Under the pieces are notes generated by a model, which was not told the DNA's origin, did not search any database, and was given only the letters and a program-made list of their open reading frames with translations. The position numbers and the translations under genes were made by a program. 64,000 nt of DNA from DATBGO01 sp963695645 (GTDB lineage Bacteria; Actinomycetota; Actinomycetes; Streptosporangiales; Streptosporangiaceae): NCBI GenBank assembly GCA_963695645.1, contig CAVOHC010000012.1, forward strand, positions 186,001 to 250,000, read 5' to 3'. Within the stretch, counting starts at the first letter, position 1. Every line of letters starts with the position of its first letter. Positions 54,221-63,454 of this stretch are shown in pieces.

Positions 54221-55770
54221 GAAACGCTCACCTGGTGGCGGACATCCGCCCGGCCGAGCGCGCCCTCATGGCGCGCATGCCAGACGGCGCGCTGATGCAG
54301 CGGGCCGTCGCAGGCCTGGCGTCAGTGTCCGCGGGGCTGCTCGGCCGCGTCTACGGATCCAGGGTCGTCGTGCTCGCGGGCAGCGGCGACAACGGCGGGG
54401 ACGCACTGCATGCCGGCGCGGTAATGGCGCGCCGCGGCGCGGTCGTGACCGGCATCGCCGTGGCCTCACGGGTACACGAGGGCGGGGCGGCGGCGCTGCG
54501 CGCAGCCGGGGGGCGGCTGATCGAGGCGGCCGACCCGGACACCGGCCGGGCTGTCGGCGTGGCGGACCTGATCATTGACGGCATTCTCGGCATCGGCGGC
54601 CATGGCGGCCTCCGCGAGCCCGCAGCATCGCTTGCCGCCCAGGCGGAACGATCCCGCGCCCTGGTCGTGGCCGCCGACCTGCCGAGCGGCATCGACGCCG
54701 ACACCGGCGAGGTCGGCGGTGCCGCGGTCTGCGCCGACGTGACCGTGACCTTCGGTACCTGGAAGCCCGGCCTGCTGATCGATCCCGGCGCGTCCCATGC
54801 CGGAGTCGTCGAGTTCGTCGACATCGGCCTTGGCCCGCACCTGGGCTCAGTCGGTGTCGCCGCGCCGCAGGCCACTGACGTGGCCGGCTGGCTGCCCAGA
54901 CCGTCGGCCGAATCTGACAAGTACCGCCGGGGCGTCCTGGGGCTGGCCGCAGGCAGCGAGCGGTTCACCGGCGCCGCGACCCTCGCCATCGGCGGCGCCA
55001 TCCATGGCGGGGCCGGGATGGTCCGGCTGGTCTCAGCTGCGCCCGCGGTCGCCGTCGCCCGGCAGCACTGGCCGGAAACGGTGATCACCGTCGTGGCTTC
55101 CGACTCGTCAGCCGGCCAGGCGATCGCGACCGCCGGCCAGGTCCAGGCCTGGGCCGCCGGGCCCGGCATGGGTACCGACGAGGCTGCCGTCAGCCTGCTC
55201 ACCGCCGTGCTCGCGAGCAGTGTCCCGGTGCTCGTCGACGCGGACGGCCTGACCGTGCTGGCCGCGCACCCCGATCTGCTCCCGCGCCACGCGCCGACCC
55301 TGATCACCCCGCACGCCGGCGAGCTTGCCCGGCTGCTCGGCGCCGACCGGGCCGACGTGGAGGCCCGCCGCCTGGAATTCGCCAGGCGCGCCGCGGTGGA
55401 GCTTGGCGTCACTGTGCTGCTCAAGGGGTCCACCACGGTGATCGCCGGACCATCGGAGGATGATCGGGTCCTGGTGAACCCGACCGGGACGGCGTGGCTG
55501 GCCACGGCCGGCTCCGGGGATGTCCTCTCCGGCCTGGCGGGCGCGCTGCTGGCGCAGGGCCTAAGCCCCGCGTCTGCCGCCGCATCCGCCGCTTACCTCC
55601 ATGGCATCGCCGGGCGGCTGGCGGCGACCGGCGACGCGGGGACCGGCGCCGCGGGGACCGGCGCCTTGGGGACCGGCGCCGCGGGGACCAGCAGGGCTGG
55701 TGCGCCGATTGGCGCATCCGACCTGATCCGGGCGCTGCCGGCGGCCATCAGGACCGTGTCCGCCGATTAG
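54217..55770 (+). CDS. nnr: Bifunctional NAD(P)H-hydrate epimerase / dehydratase
   Basis: Repairs hydrated NAD(P)H. 517 residues: N-terminal YjeF epimerase (residues 1-215, GSGDNGGDALHAG and VVAADLPSGIDADTGEV) and C-terminal ADP-dependent dehydratase (GGAGMVRLVS, LVDADGLTVL, PTGTAWLATAGSGDVLSGL, with the GSGD nucleotide loop). Short Gly/Thr/Ala repeat near the end (GTGAAGTGALGTGAAGT). ATGA overlap with acpS, the usual actinobacterial pair. Confidence 0.94.
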   Translation: MRNAHLVADIRPAERALMARMPDGALMQRAVAGLASVSAGLLGRVYGSRVVVLAGSGDNGGDALHAGAVMARRGAVVTGIAVASRVHEGGAAALRAAGGRLIEAADPDTGRAVGVADLIIDGILGIGGHGGLREPAASLAAQAERSRALVVAADLPSGIDADTGEVGGAAVCADVTVTFGTWKPGLLIDPGASHAGVVEFVDIGLGPHLGSVGVAAPQATDVAGWLPRPSAESDKYRRGVLGLAAGSERFTGAATLAIGGAIHGGAGMVRLVSAAPAVAVARQHWPETVITVVASDSSAGQAIATAGQVQAWAAGPGMGTDEAAVSLLTAVLASSVPVLVDADGLTVLAAHPDLLPRHAPTLITPHAGELARLLGADRADVEARRLEFARRAAVELGVTVLLKGSTTVIAGPSEDDRVLVNPTGTAWLATAGSGDVLSGLAGALLAQGLSPASAAASAAYLHGIAGRLAATGDAGTGAAGTGALGTGAAGTSRAGAPIGASDLIRALPAAIRTVSAD

Positions 55771-56050
55771 CCCGCGGCGCGCCGGTGCGCCAGGCCAGGG
55801 CCGGCCCGGCCCTGGCCTGGCGCCGGACACGTGCAGGCGGCCAGCGACCAGGCGGGTCGCCGGTGCCTGGCCCGGGTACATCACTACCCGACAGCGATCG
55901 CGGCCGGACCGGGGTATGCCCGGCGGCCCGGACCGGGGGGCTCCGGCACCGGTCCGGCCGGCCGGAGGCATCGGGGGCCGCGATCGGCGTGCTCGCAGGG
56001 CCACAACGGGTGATCAGCCCGGGTCGGAATCAGCCGGATCGGACCGCCTG

Positions 56051-57376
56051 GTGATCACCGCGGGCGGCCCGCTCGGCCGGCAGCGGGGGGCAGAGCTGAG
56101 CCGGATCAGACTGGCGGGTATGGCGGCGGCCTGGTTTGCCGTCGCGGGCATCATCGCCGCCTGCGGGCCGGCCGGGACCCGGGCCGCACCGCCCGCGGTG
56201 CCGCCCGTGCAGCTTGCGCGGAGCGTCGCGGATGCCTATGCGTTCCTTGACCAGATGATGGACAGGTACGCAACCGGCTCCACTCCCCGCCTCGTGCAGA
56301 GCTTCACCGGAGGCGTGCTGCAACGGGATCATTTCACCGCCTCGGAGACCTACGACGACGCGGTGCTCATCGAGGCTTACCTGGCCGCGGGAACCCCGGC
56401 AGGCCGGCGGCGGGCCGAGATCATCGGAACTGCGCTGCTCTATGTGCAGGCGAACGATCCGCTGCACGACGGGAGGGTCCGCGCAGCATACGCGCCGACC
56501 CCGCTGCGCAGCCCGGCGGCTGTCACCATCGCCAACCCGGCGAGCCTGGCGGGAGACATGGCGTGGGCAGGCCTGGCACTGGTGCAGCTCTATGCGGCTA
56601 CCGGCCGCCGAGCCTACCTCGCCGGAGCAGCGGCGATCGGGAACTGGGTGCAGGCCAACGCCTATGACACCCGGGGGGCGGGCGGCTACACCGGCGGCGA
56701 GGCGGCGGGTGGCCAGAAGATCGAATGGAAGTCGACCGAGCACAACATCGATCTCTACGCCTTCTTCACCATGCTCGCAGGCCAGACCGGCGCCCCGGCC
56801 TGGTCCGCCCGGGCGGCGTGGGCGCGGCGCTTCATCGTGTCGATGTGGGACCCGGCGCTGGGCCGGTTTAACGTCGGAACGACCAACGACGGCACGACGA
56901 CAAACGAAAGCGCGCCGCCTGAGGACGTCAACAGCTGGTCATACCTGGCACTGCGCGACCCTGCCTACGCGGCATCGGTCAGCTGGGACACGCGGAACCT
57001 CGCCGTCAGCGCAACCGGCGCGGGCAGCGGCACGGACGGAGGGTCTCAGGGCGCCGTTGGCTTCAGCGGCGTGAGTTTCTGCGCCGGGGACCGCACCGGC
57101 GTCTGGTACGAGGGGACCGCGCACCTCGCTGACGCGCTCGAGGCCCGCGGCCGTCCCGGTGACGGCGGGCAGGCGGAAGACTATTTGTCGGACATCTACT
57201 ATGCCCAGCGGCATGGGCTCAATGCCGACGGGACCGGGCTCATCGCAGCCTCGAGGAACGGGCTCACCGACTGCGCCGGCGGCCGCTACTACGCCTCGCT
57301 CCACACCGGGGCAACCGCGTGGTACGTCCTGGCCGCCCGGAGGGTCGACCCGTTCGCCCTGATCTTCGGTCCGTGA
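56051..57376 (+). CDS. Lipoprotein with predicted alpha/alpha-toroid glycoside-hydrolase-like domain
   Basis: 441 residues from GTG 56051. Basic start, hydrophobic segment AAAWFAVAGIIAAC; the lipobox Cys (IAAC) near residue 37 marks a lipid-anchored protein. Mature part is mostly helical, with Trp/Asp-rich stretches (EWKSTEHNIDLYAFFTML, GVWYEGTAHLADAL, ADGTGLIAASRNGLTD) that suggest a six-hairpin glycosidase-like toroid. No catalytic residues can be named. Its stop adjoins a repeat array that belongs to the convergent gene. Confidence 0.7.
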   Translation: MITAGGPLGRQRGAELSRIRLAGMAAAWFAVAGIIAACGPAGTRAAPPAVPPVQLARSVADAYAFLDQMMDRYATGSTPRLVQSFTGGVLQRDHFTASETYDDAVLIEAYLAAGTPAGRRRAEIIGTALLYVQANDPLHDGRVRAAYAPTPLRSPAAVTIANPASLAGDMAWAGLALVQLYAATGRRAYLAGAAAIGNWVQANAYDTRGAGGYTGGEAAGGQKIEWKSTEHNIDLYAFFTMLAGQTGAPAWSARAAWARRFIVSMWDPALGRFNVGTTNDGTTTNESAPPEDVNSWSYLALRDPAYAASVSWDTRNLAVSATGAGSGTDGGSQGAVGFSGVSFCAGDRTGVWYEGTAHLADALEARGRPGDGGQAEDYLSDIYYAQRHGLNADGTGLIAASRNGLTDCAGGRYYASLHTGATAWYVLAARRVDPFALIFGP

Positions 57377-57377
57377 C

Positions 57378-57655
57378 GCGGCGGCGGAGCTGGCTGCCTG
57401 CTCCTCGGCCCGGCCGCCCAGGTACCTGGCCAGGAACCGCTCAGCCGCGGCGGCGGAGCTGGCTGCCTGCTCCTCGGCCCGGCCGGCCAGGTACCTGGCC
57501 AGGAACCGCTCAGCCGCGGCGGCGGAGCTGGCTGCCTACTCCTCGGCCCGGCCGCCCAGGTACCTGGCCAGGAACCGCTCAGCCGCGGCGGCGGAGCTGG
57601 CTGCCTACTCCTCGGCCCGGCCGCCCAGGTACCTGGCCAGGAACCGCTCAGCCGC
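57378..57655 (-). repeat. 69-bp tandem array covering the 3' end of the S9 peptidase gene
   Basis: Four nearly identical copies with GAGCTGGCTGCCT at 57387, 57456, 57525 and 57594 (period 69). On the minus strand each unit encodes the peptidase tail AERFLARYLGGRAEE and AASSAAA. The codon after RAEE is TAG in the gene copy (57605-57607) and the next (57536-57538) but CAG in the two farther copies (57467 and 57398). Confidence 0.92.
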
Positions 57656-59452
57656 CGCATAGAACCGGAGCCGGTTCTCCGGCTTGGCGAAGCCGTGGCC
57701 CTCGTCGGGGAACAGCAGGTACTCGTGCTCGATCCCGGCGTCCCGCAGGGCGGCCACGATCTGCTCCGATTCGGCCTGCTTGACCCGCGGGTCGTTGGCC
57801 CCCTGGGCGATGAGCAGCGGAATCCTGATGTCGCTGACCCGGGACAGCGGCGAGCGTGACCACAGGAAGTCAGCGTCCGCCGCGGGGTCGCCGACCCGGC
57901 GGTGGTACTGGGCGATCATCGGCGCCCAGTACGGCGGGATCGTCTCGATCAGTGTCTTCAGGTTGGACGGCCCGACGATGTCGACCGCGCAGCAGAAGAC
58001 CTCTGGCGTGAACGTCGCGCCGACCAGCGCGGCGTAACCACCGTAGGAACCGCCATAAATGGCGACCCGCGCCGGGTCGGTCCAGCCCTGGCTGACGGCG
58101 AAGGACACGGCGTCGATCAGGTCGTCGTGCATCTTGCCGCCCCACTCGCGGTCACCTGCATTGACGAACGACTTTCCGTAGCCGGTCGATCCCCGATAGT
58201 TGACCTGGATGCCGAGATAACCCCGGTTGGCCAGCCACTGCGCCTCCGGGTTGAAGCCCCAGTCGTCGCGGACCCACGGGCCGCCGTGCACGTTGATCAC
58301 TGTCGGCAGCGCGGACCTATCGGCGCCTGCCGGGAAGGTCGCGTAGCCGTGCACGGTGAGGCCGTCCCTGGCCGTGAAGCTGAACGGTTCCATCGCGGCG
58401 AGTTCGTAGCGGGACAGCTCAGGCCGGGTCTCGAAGAGGAAATGGCCGGTGCGGGTGGCCCGGTCATAGCGGAAGTACACCACCGGCCCGGTGTCGTTGG
58501 TGAAGGCGACCAGCCAGGTCGCGTCGGCATCGTCGGTGTCCTCGAAGACCGGGTCACCCGGGTGCAGCGCCCGGATCGCCGCCAGGTCGGCGGCTACTGC
58601 CTGGTCAAGGACGAGGTACTCGGACCGGTCCTTGAGCAGGGTGACGATCTGCGGCTCGCGGGTGTCCGGCTGCAGCTGGACACCGTGCACGTCGGCCTCC
58701 GGGTCCTCGGCAAGCACCTCGGTCGAGCCGGTAGCGACGTCGATCCGGACCAGCCTGCCGGTCTGCGCGCCCACTGAGCTGGTCGCGAGCAGCGACCTGC
58801 CGTCCTCGCTGAACGCGATTGGTTCGCTGGTCAGCGCGTCCTCCGCGGGAACCGTGCCAAGCGGCCGCCAGTCGCTGTCTGCGCTGTCCCGGACCATGAG
58901 GATGTAGCTGCCATCCGGCTGCGGCGCGGCGGCCGCCCTGACCACCAGCTGCGCGTCGGCCGCCCAGCCGATGACGCCGAAATTCTCCAGTTCCTTCGTC
59001 AGCTCCGCAGTTACCAGGTCGAGCCGGTAGACGTCGTGCAGCTGGGCGTTGTCCCGGTTCATCCCGATCAGGATCTCGGTGGGGAACTTCCGTTCCATCG
59101 CGATCAGCTGCGTCTGCACGCCGTCGAACGGGGTCAGGTCACGCCGCTGCATGATCTGCACGTCGACATCGTGCAGCCGCCAGTTCTCGTCGCCGCCGGT
59201 GTCCTGCAGGTACAGCAGGTGCCGGCCGTCGTGCGCCCAGGCGAACATGCGGATACCGCGATCGGAGTCATCGGTCACGACACGGGCCGCTGGCCAGTCC
59301 ACCCCCGCCGCGGCGCTGGTAGGCGCGACCCAGACGTTCAGGACTCCCTCGTGCGGCGCGATCCAGGCCAGCATGGTGCCATCGGGTGATATCCGGGGGC
59401 TCATCCGCTCCGGATTGCCGAAGAGCACCTGCCGCGGAATGAGTTCGGTCAA
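57605..59452 (-). CDS. S9 family prolyl oligopeptidase
   Basis: Serine peptidase for short peptides; 615 residues from TTG 59452, which has GGAAG 8 bp upstream and opens (M)TELIPRQVLFGNPERMSPR as in homologues; ATG 59491 is longer. Residues 1-370 are the beta-propeller, then the alpha/beta hydrolase domain: GGSYGGYAALVG (nucleophile Ser), GANDPRVKQAESEQ (Asp) and DEGHGFAKPENR (His). No signal peptide. Its last 23 codons form the duplicated unit. Confidence 0.95.
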   Translation of the reverse strand: MTELIPRQVLFGNPERMSPRISPDGTMLAWIAPHEGVLNVWVAPTSAAAGVDWPAARVVTDDSDRGIRMFAWAHDGRHLLYLQDTGGDENWRLHDVDVQIMQRRDLTPFDGVQTQLIAMERKFPTEILIGMNRDNAQLHDVYRLDLVTAELTKELENFGVIGWAADAQLVVRAAAAPQPDGSYILMVRDSADSDWRPLGTVPAEDALTSEPIAFSEDGRSLLATSSVGAQTGRLVRIDVATGSTEVLAEDPEADVHGVQLQPDTREPQIVTLLKDRSEYLVLDQAVAADLAAIRALHPGDPVFEDTDDADATWLVAFTNDTGPVVYFRYDRATRTGHFLFETRPELSRYELAAMEPFSFTARDGLTVHGYATFPAGADRSALPTVINVHGGPWVRDDWGFNPEAQWLANRGYLGIQVNYRGSTGYGKSFVNAGDREWGGKMHDDLIDAVSFAVSQGWTDPARVAIYGGSYGGYAALVGATFTPEVFCCAVDIVGPSNLKTLIETIPPYWAPMIAQYHRRVGDPAADADFLWSRSPLSRVSDIRIPLLIAQGANDPRVKQAESEQIVAALRDAGIEHEYLLFPDEGHGFAKPENRLRFYAAAERFLARYLGGRAEE

Positions 59453-59713
59453 GGACGCGCTTCCTTTCGCACATCGACTCCTATCGCACATGACCGCCGA
59501 TCACGGTGCGGGCGGTCCAGCGAGCCGCTGGCTATCGTACTGTGCTCAGCGAGTAGCACCGATGGCATAAACGTGCGGAAACAGCACATTATCCGGATGT
59601 GCCATCGGCGCGTAGTCAGGTCGTTGCCTCACCCAGGGGCGGCGGTGCGGTCGATATCGGGTCACATTGGCAACAGCAGCCTCGCCAGTCCCCGGGTAGA
59701 GAGGATAACCAGT

Positions 59714-59760
59714 GATCTTGACGGCTTTTCAGCGGATATGGCTGAAAAGCCGTAAAGATC
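59714..59760. repeat. Long inverted repeat in a divergent promoter region
   Basis: GATCTTGACGGCTTTTCAGC (59714-59733) and GCTGAAAAGCCGTAAAGATC (59741-59760) match at 19 of 20 positions across a 7-bp loop. It lies between the leftward peptidase and rightward alr genes, where no terminator is needed. Operator, small mobile-element remnant or RNA stem are all possible. Confidence 0.65.
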
Positions 59761-59925
59761 TTTGAAGCGCCGCCGATAAGAGCTGAACCACGCCCGGTTT
59801 CCCAGCCGCCAGCGGCGCCCGTCGGAGCGGCTCGGAGCGCGGCCAATAACCTCAATGGAAGATTGATACGGGCACAGCGGCAGCGCTGCGCTATCGCTGC
59901 CACTGGTGTCGCCAGGGAGCGTCCG

Positions 59926-59961
59926 AGTGCGGCAATATCCGCCATAAGTGCGGCAATGTCC
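59926..59961. repeat. Two direct repeats 21 bp apart upstream of alr
   Basis: AGTGCGGCAATATCC (59926-59940) and AGTGCGGCAATGTCC (59947-59961), period 21 bp, two helical turns. Further pairs follow: GTTGATCAAG at 59992 and 60015, and CAGTCGTGCCAGTCTG at 60032 with a near copy at 60056. The 59453-60137 gap holds these repeats and no gene. Possible regulator binding sites or plain repeat DNA. Confidence 0.5.
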
Positions 59962-60137
59962 ACTATATTTGTGCAATCCGGGATTGAATACGTTGATCAA
60001 GCTGTCAGGGTGTGGTTGATCAAGTCACAGTCAGTCGTGCCAGTCTGATATCGAGCAGTCGTGGCAGTCTGGTTCGAGTCGGCTGGCGGCGGCATGGGTA
60101 CCTCAGCCGGGGGCGGCCGCTGGCAGACTGGAGAATC

Positions 60138-61358
60138 ATGGACGGCTACCAGGAAGCGCTCATCGACCTGGGCGCGATCAAGAACAACGTGTCTGCGCTG
60201 GTGAAGCACGTCGGCGGCGCTCAGGTGATGGCGGTGGTCAAGTCGGACGGCTACGGCCATGGCATGATCCCTGCCGCCGCCGCGGCGGTGGCCGGAGGCG
60301 CGGACTGGCTTGGCGTGGTGCACGTGACGGACGCGCTGGCGCTGCGCGACGCAGGTTTCACCGCGCCGGTGCTGTGCCTGCTGGCGTCACCCGACGCACC
60401 GCACGAGGAGGCCATCCGCAAGGACGTCGACCTGTCCGCTGGCTCGGTATCACTGGTCGGCCAGATCGCGGCGGCGGCGCAGCGGGCCGGCCGTCCGGCC
60501 CGGCTGCATCTCAAGGTCGATACCGGCATGGCCAGGGCCGGCGCGACGGAAGCCGAGTGGCCAGGCGTCGTCCGCGCCGCGCTGGAGGCCGAGGCCGCGG
60601 GCCATGCCAGGGTCATAGGCATCTGGTCGCATCTCGCCTGCGCTGACATCCCCGGGCATCCGTCGATCGTTGCCCAGCTGGAGGCGTTCCGCAGCGCGAC
60701 GGCGCTGGCGGAGTCCGCCGGCGCCCGGCCGCAGCTGCGCCACCTGGCCAATACCCCGGCGACGCTGAGCCTGCCGGACACCTGGTTCGACATGGTCAGG
60801 TCCGGTGGCGCGGTCGTCGGCCTGTCCACGCTCCCCGGCGGCGCGCCGGACTGGCTCCGCCCGGCGATGACCATCCGCGCTCGGCTCATCCAGGTCAAGC
60901 GGGTCCCGGCCGGCACCGGAGTGTCCTACGGCCACCGGTACGTGACTAACCGGGATGCCACCCTCGGCCTGGTCCCGCTCGGCTATCACGAGGGCGTGCC
61001 CAGGCATGCGTCGGACCGGGCGCAGGTGCAGGTCCGCGGGCAGCGCTGGACGATCTCCGGCACCGTCTGCATGAACCAGATCGTGGTCGACTTCGGCGAC
61101 GAGGACGTCGCGACGGGGGACGAAGTGGTGCTATTCGGCCCGGGCGACGCCGGTGAGCCGACCGCGCAGGAGTGGGCCGACGTGCTCGGCACTCTTTCGT
61201 ATGAGATCGTGACGAGGTTCGCGGGCCGGGTGCCCAGAAGTTACCTTGGAGTAGCAGAGACCTGGGATCCTGCCCTGGCTGGCACCCTCCGGGCCGCACT
61301 GGCGCCGGTCAGCAAGGCGGAACCTCGCGACCCTGAGGGATACCTCGCTGGCGGATGA
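60138..61358 (+). CDS. alr: Alanine racemase
   Basis: PLP enzyme interconverting L- and D-alanine for peptidoglycan. 406 residues from ATG 60138 (GGAGA 8 bp upstream). PLP lysine in VVKSDGYGHG (residues 34-43), catalytic Tyr in GTGVSYGHRY; the GYADG form of the family reads GYHEG here. Ends in a short Pro/Glu/Gly tail. Its stop overlaps an ATG of the hydrolase gene. Confidence 0.96.
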   Translation: MDGYQEALIDLGAIKNNVSALVKHVGGAQVMAVVKSDGYGHGMIPAAAAAVAGGADWLGVVHVTDALALRDAGFTAPVLCLLASPDAPHEEAIRKDVDLSAGSVSLVGQIAAAAQRAGRPARLHLKVDTGMARAGATEAEWPGVVRAALEAEAAGHARVIGIWSHLACADIPGHPSIVAQLEAFRSATALAESAGARPQLRHLANTPATLSLPDTWFDMVRSGGAVVGLSTLPGGAPDWLRPAMTIRARLIQVKRVPAGTGVSYGHRYVTNRDATLGLVPLGYHEGVPRHASDRAQVQVRGQRWTISGTVCMNQIVVDFGDEDVATGDEVVLFGPGDAGEPTAQEWADVLGTLSYEIVTRFAGRVPRSYLGVAETWDPALAGTLRAALAPVSKAEPRDPEGYLAGG

Positions 61359-61369
61359 CAGGAGGGCTG

Positions 61370-62449
61370 ATGGCCAGGTGGCGGCGGATTACCGGCGCGG
61401 CTGGGCTGGCTGCTGGTGCCGCGGCAGCGGGGGCGGGGGCCATCCTGGCGGCCGAGCGGGTGGCTGTCGGCCGGATGCGGGTCAGACCAGATCCTGCTGC
61501 GGACGAGCCGTTCGGCCAGCTGCGCGGACGCAGCCTGACCGTGCTCGCCGACGACGGGGTGGCGCTGTACACGGAGATCAACGGGCCCGATGACTCCCCG
61601 GTCACGATCGTCTTCTGTCATGGCTACACGCTGAACCAGGACACCTGGCATTACCAGCGCAAGTACCTGGCGGCATCGAGCAGGCTGGTCTTCTGGGACC
61701 AGCGCGGTCACGGTCGGTCCGGCAGGTCTAGCCCGGAGCACGTAACCATTGACCAGCTCGGCGCGGACCTGGACGCGGTGCTGACGGCCGCCACCCCGGG
61801 CGACTCCCCGGTCGTGCTCGTCGGCCACTCCATGGGCGGCATGACCATCATGGCTCTCGCCGACCAGCGTCCCGACCTGTTCGGCACGAAGGTGATCGGC
61901 GTAGCCCTGATCTCGACTGCCGTGTCCGAGATTGACCCGACTGTCTGGCTGCCCGGGCCGCTGCGGTCAGTCGCCAGGTACGCCGCCCCGACCGTCCTGC
62001 GCGGGGCAGCCAGCGGCCGGCGGGCCGCTTTCGTCGAGCGGAGCCGGCACGCCGCCGGTGAAATCGCGTTCCTCAGCACGCGGCTGATCGCCTTCGGCGA
62101 CGCGACGATTAGCCCGACCGTCGTGGCTTTCCTCGAGCGCATCATCAGGACCACCCCCATCGAAGTGGTGGCGGAGTTCTTCCATGCGCTGGTCGAGCAC
62201 GATAAGCTCACCGCGCTCCGCGCGCTCGGGCAGGTGCCGGTAGTGGTGGTGACGGGTGACAAGGACCGCGTGGTCCCGCTACAGCAGAGCGAGATCCTGG
62301 CAGCCGAGATACCCGACGCAGAGCTCCTGACGGTACCTGGCGCGGGGCACGTCATCATTCTCGAATGCCCCGATCTCATCAACGAGGTCATCATTGATCT
62401 GGTCACCCGGGCGACGGCAGGTCGCACACCGCGCGACCGGTCGGCCTAG
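61370..62449 (+). CDS. Membrane-anchored alpha/beta hydrolase
   Basis: 359 residues. ATG 61370 follows AGGAGGG; ATG 61355 overlaps the alr stop and adds five residues. A basic start and hydrophobic Ala/Gly segment (residues 8-30) look like a signal or anchor. The alpha/beta hydrolase core shows CHGYTLNQDTWHYQ oxyanion region, GHSMGGM nucleophile elbow, DKDRVVP acid and GAGHVIILE His. Substrate unknown. Conserved neighbour of alr and tsaE in actinobacteria. Confidence 0.9.
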   Translation: MARWRRITGAAGLAAGAAAAGAGAILAAERVAVGRMRVRPDPAADEPFGQLRGRSLTVLADDGVALYTEINGPDDSPVTIVFCHGYTLNQDTWHYQRKYLAASSRLVFWDQRGHGRSGRSSPEHVTIDQLGADLDAVLTAATPGDSPVVLVGHSMGGMTIMALADQRPDLFGTKVIGVALISTAVSEIDPTVWLPGPLRSVARYAAPTVLRGAASGRRAAFVERSRHAAGEIAFLSTRLIAFGDATISPTVVAFLERIIRTTPIEVVAEFFHALVEHDKLTALRALGQVPVVVVTGDKDRVVPLQQSEILAAEIPDAELLTVPGAGHVIILECPDLINEVIIDLVTRATAGRTPRDRSA

Positions 62450-62451
62450 CC

Positions 62452-63066
62452 ATGGCAGCGGAGGGCGCCGAGGAGCCAGGCTGCGCCGCCGTGCACGCGG
62501 AGATCCGGGTCCCGACGGGCGACCAGATGCGGGCTCTTGGGCGGCGGCTGGCCGGCCTACTCCGCCCTGGCGACCTCGTGGTGCTGACCGGGCCGCTCGG
62601 TGCCGGTAAGACCACGCTCGTCCAGGGCATCGGCGACGGCCTTGGCGTGCGCGGCCCGGTGACGTCCCCCACCTTTGTCATCGCGCGAGTGCACCCGTCG
62701 CTGCGCGGCGGGCCGGCGCTGGTGCACGCGGATGCCTACCGGCTCGGCAGCCGGGCGGAGGTGGACGATCTCGACCTGGACGCCGACCTTGACAGCTCGG
62801 TCACCGTGGTCGAGTGGGGCGAGGGCCTTGTCGAGGATCTCTCAGCCAGCCACCTGGAGGTCACGATCAGGCTGGCACCTCGCACGCCGCCGCCCGCAAT
62901 AGCCGGCTTTACCTGGGCATCCAGCCCGGAAGGCGCCGAGGTTCCTGATGAGCCGCGCATCGTTCAGCTGACCGGTACCGGCAAGCGCTGGGAAGCCGGA
63001 GCGCAATCGGCAGGGCTCGGCGGCTCAGCCTGGGCGGAGGCCCGGCCGGGAACAGCGGGCGCATGA
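62452..63066 (+). CDS. tsaE: tRNA threonylcarbamoyladenosine biosynthesis ATPase
   Basis: 204 residues. Walker A GPLGAGKTTLVQ near residues 45-56, SPTFVIARV switch, HADAYRL, VVEWGEG. Partner of TsaB and TsaD in making t6A37 of tRNA. The C-terminal 60 residues are an addition. ATG 2 bp after the hydrolase stop. tsaB, the usual next gene, is not seen in the window. Confidence 0.94.
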   Translation: MAAEGAEEPGCAAVHAEIRVPTGDQMRALGRRLAGLLRPGDLVVLTGPLGAGKTTLVQGIGDGLGVRGPVTSPTFVIARVHPSLRGGPALVHADAYRLGSRAEVDDLDLDADLDSSVTVVEWGEGLVEDLSASHLEVTIRLAPRTPPPAIAGFTWASSPEGAEVPDEPRIVQLTGTGKRWEAGAQSAGLGGSAWAEARPGTAGA

Positions 63067-63174
63067 ACCGGGGCGCCGGCCCCCGGCGCTGCGCGGCGGT
63101 CCTGGCCGCTGCCGGATGCCGTCCCGGAGCCGCTGACCTCGACGAGCGCTGGAGATTTTATCGAATACATGTTC

Positions 63175-63185
63175 TAGTTTATAAA
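63175..63185 (+). promoter_or_regulatory. Candidate -10 for a leaderless transcript
   Basis: TAGTTT at 63175-63180 lies 4 bp before the ATG at 63185 in an AT-rich island; no ribosome site precedes that ATG. Geometry fits leaderless translation, common in actinobacteria. No -35 is convincing. Confidence 0.4.
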
Positions 63186-63448
63186 TGAACGAAACGCGGT
63201 TGCCGGGCTGGTGGACTTACCCGACCCGATGCGAGGCGGGCCACCCGTGGGGACCTGGCAGGGTAATTGTCTCCTGGCAGCCTTGTCACTGCGGTCCGGC
63301 GCGGAAGGTGCTGCCCACCGGGAGCGGTCACCGGACCATCTCCTGCCGGGTCCAGGGCTGCGGAGCAGTCCATTATGAGCCGCCGCACGATCCTCGCCAT
63401 GACCCGGCGTTCGGCCCTGGCCCTGGGCCGCCAGGCGCGCCCGGCTGA
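63185..63448 (+). CDS. Small Cys/His protein, conserved-looking hypothetical
   Basis: 87 residues. MNETRLPGWWTYPTRCEAGH is followed by WGPGRVIVSWQPCHCGPA and GHRTISCRVQGCGAVHYEP: Cys16, His20, Cys34, Cys36, Cys53, Cys58, His61 suggest a metal site. It resembles short actinobacterial hypothetical proteins that begin with a Cys-x3-His and RVIVSW; no function is claimed. It ends just before the minisatellite. Confidence 0.6.
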   Translation: MNETRLPGWWTYPTRCEAGHPWGPGRVIVSWQPCHCGPARKVLPTGSGHRTISCRVQGCGAVHYEPPHDPRHDPAFGPGPGPPGAPG

Positions 63449-63454
63449 TTCCCC

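Noticed and set aside
57289..57660. Minus-strand frame reading RLSGSWPGTWAAGPRS repeats
   Set aside because: An alternate frame of the 69-bp peptidase array; the peptidase frame explains the repeat.
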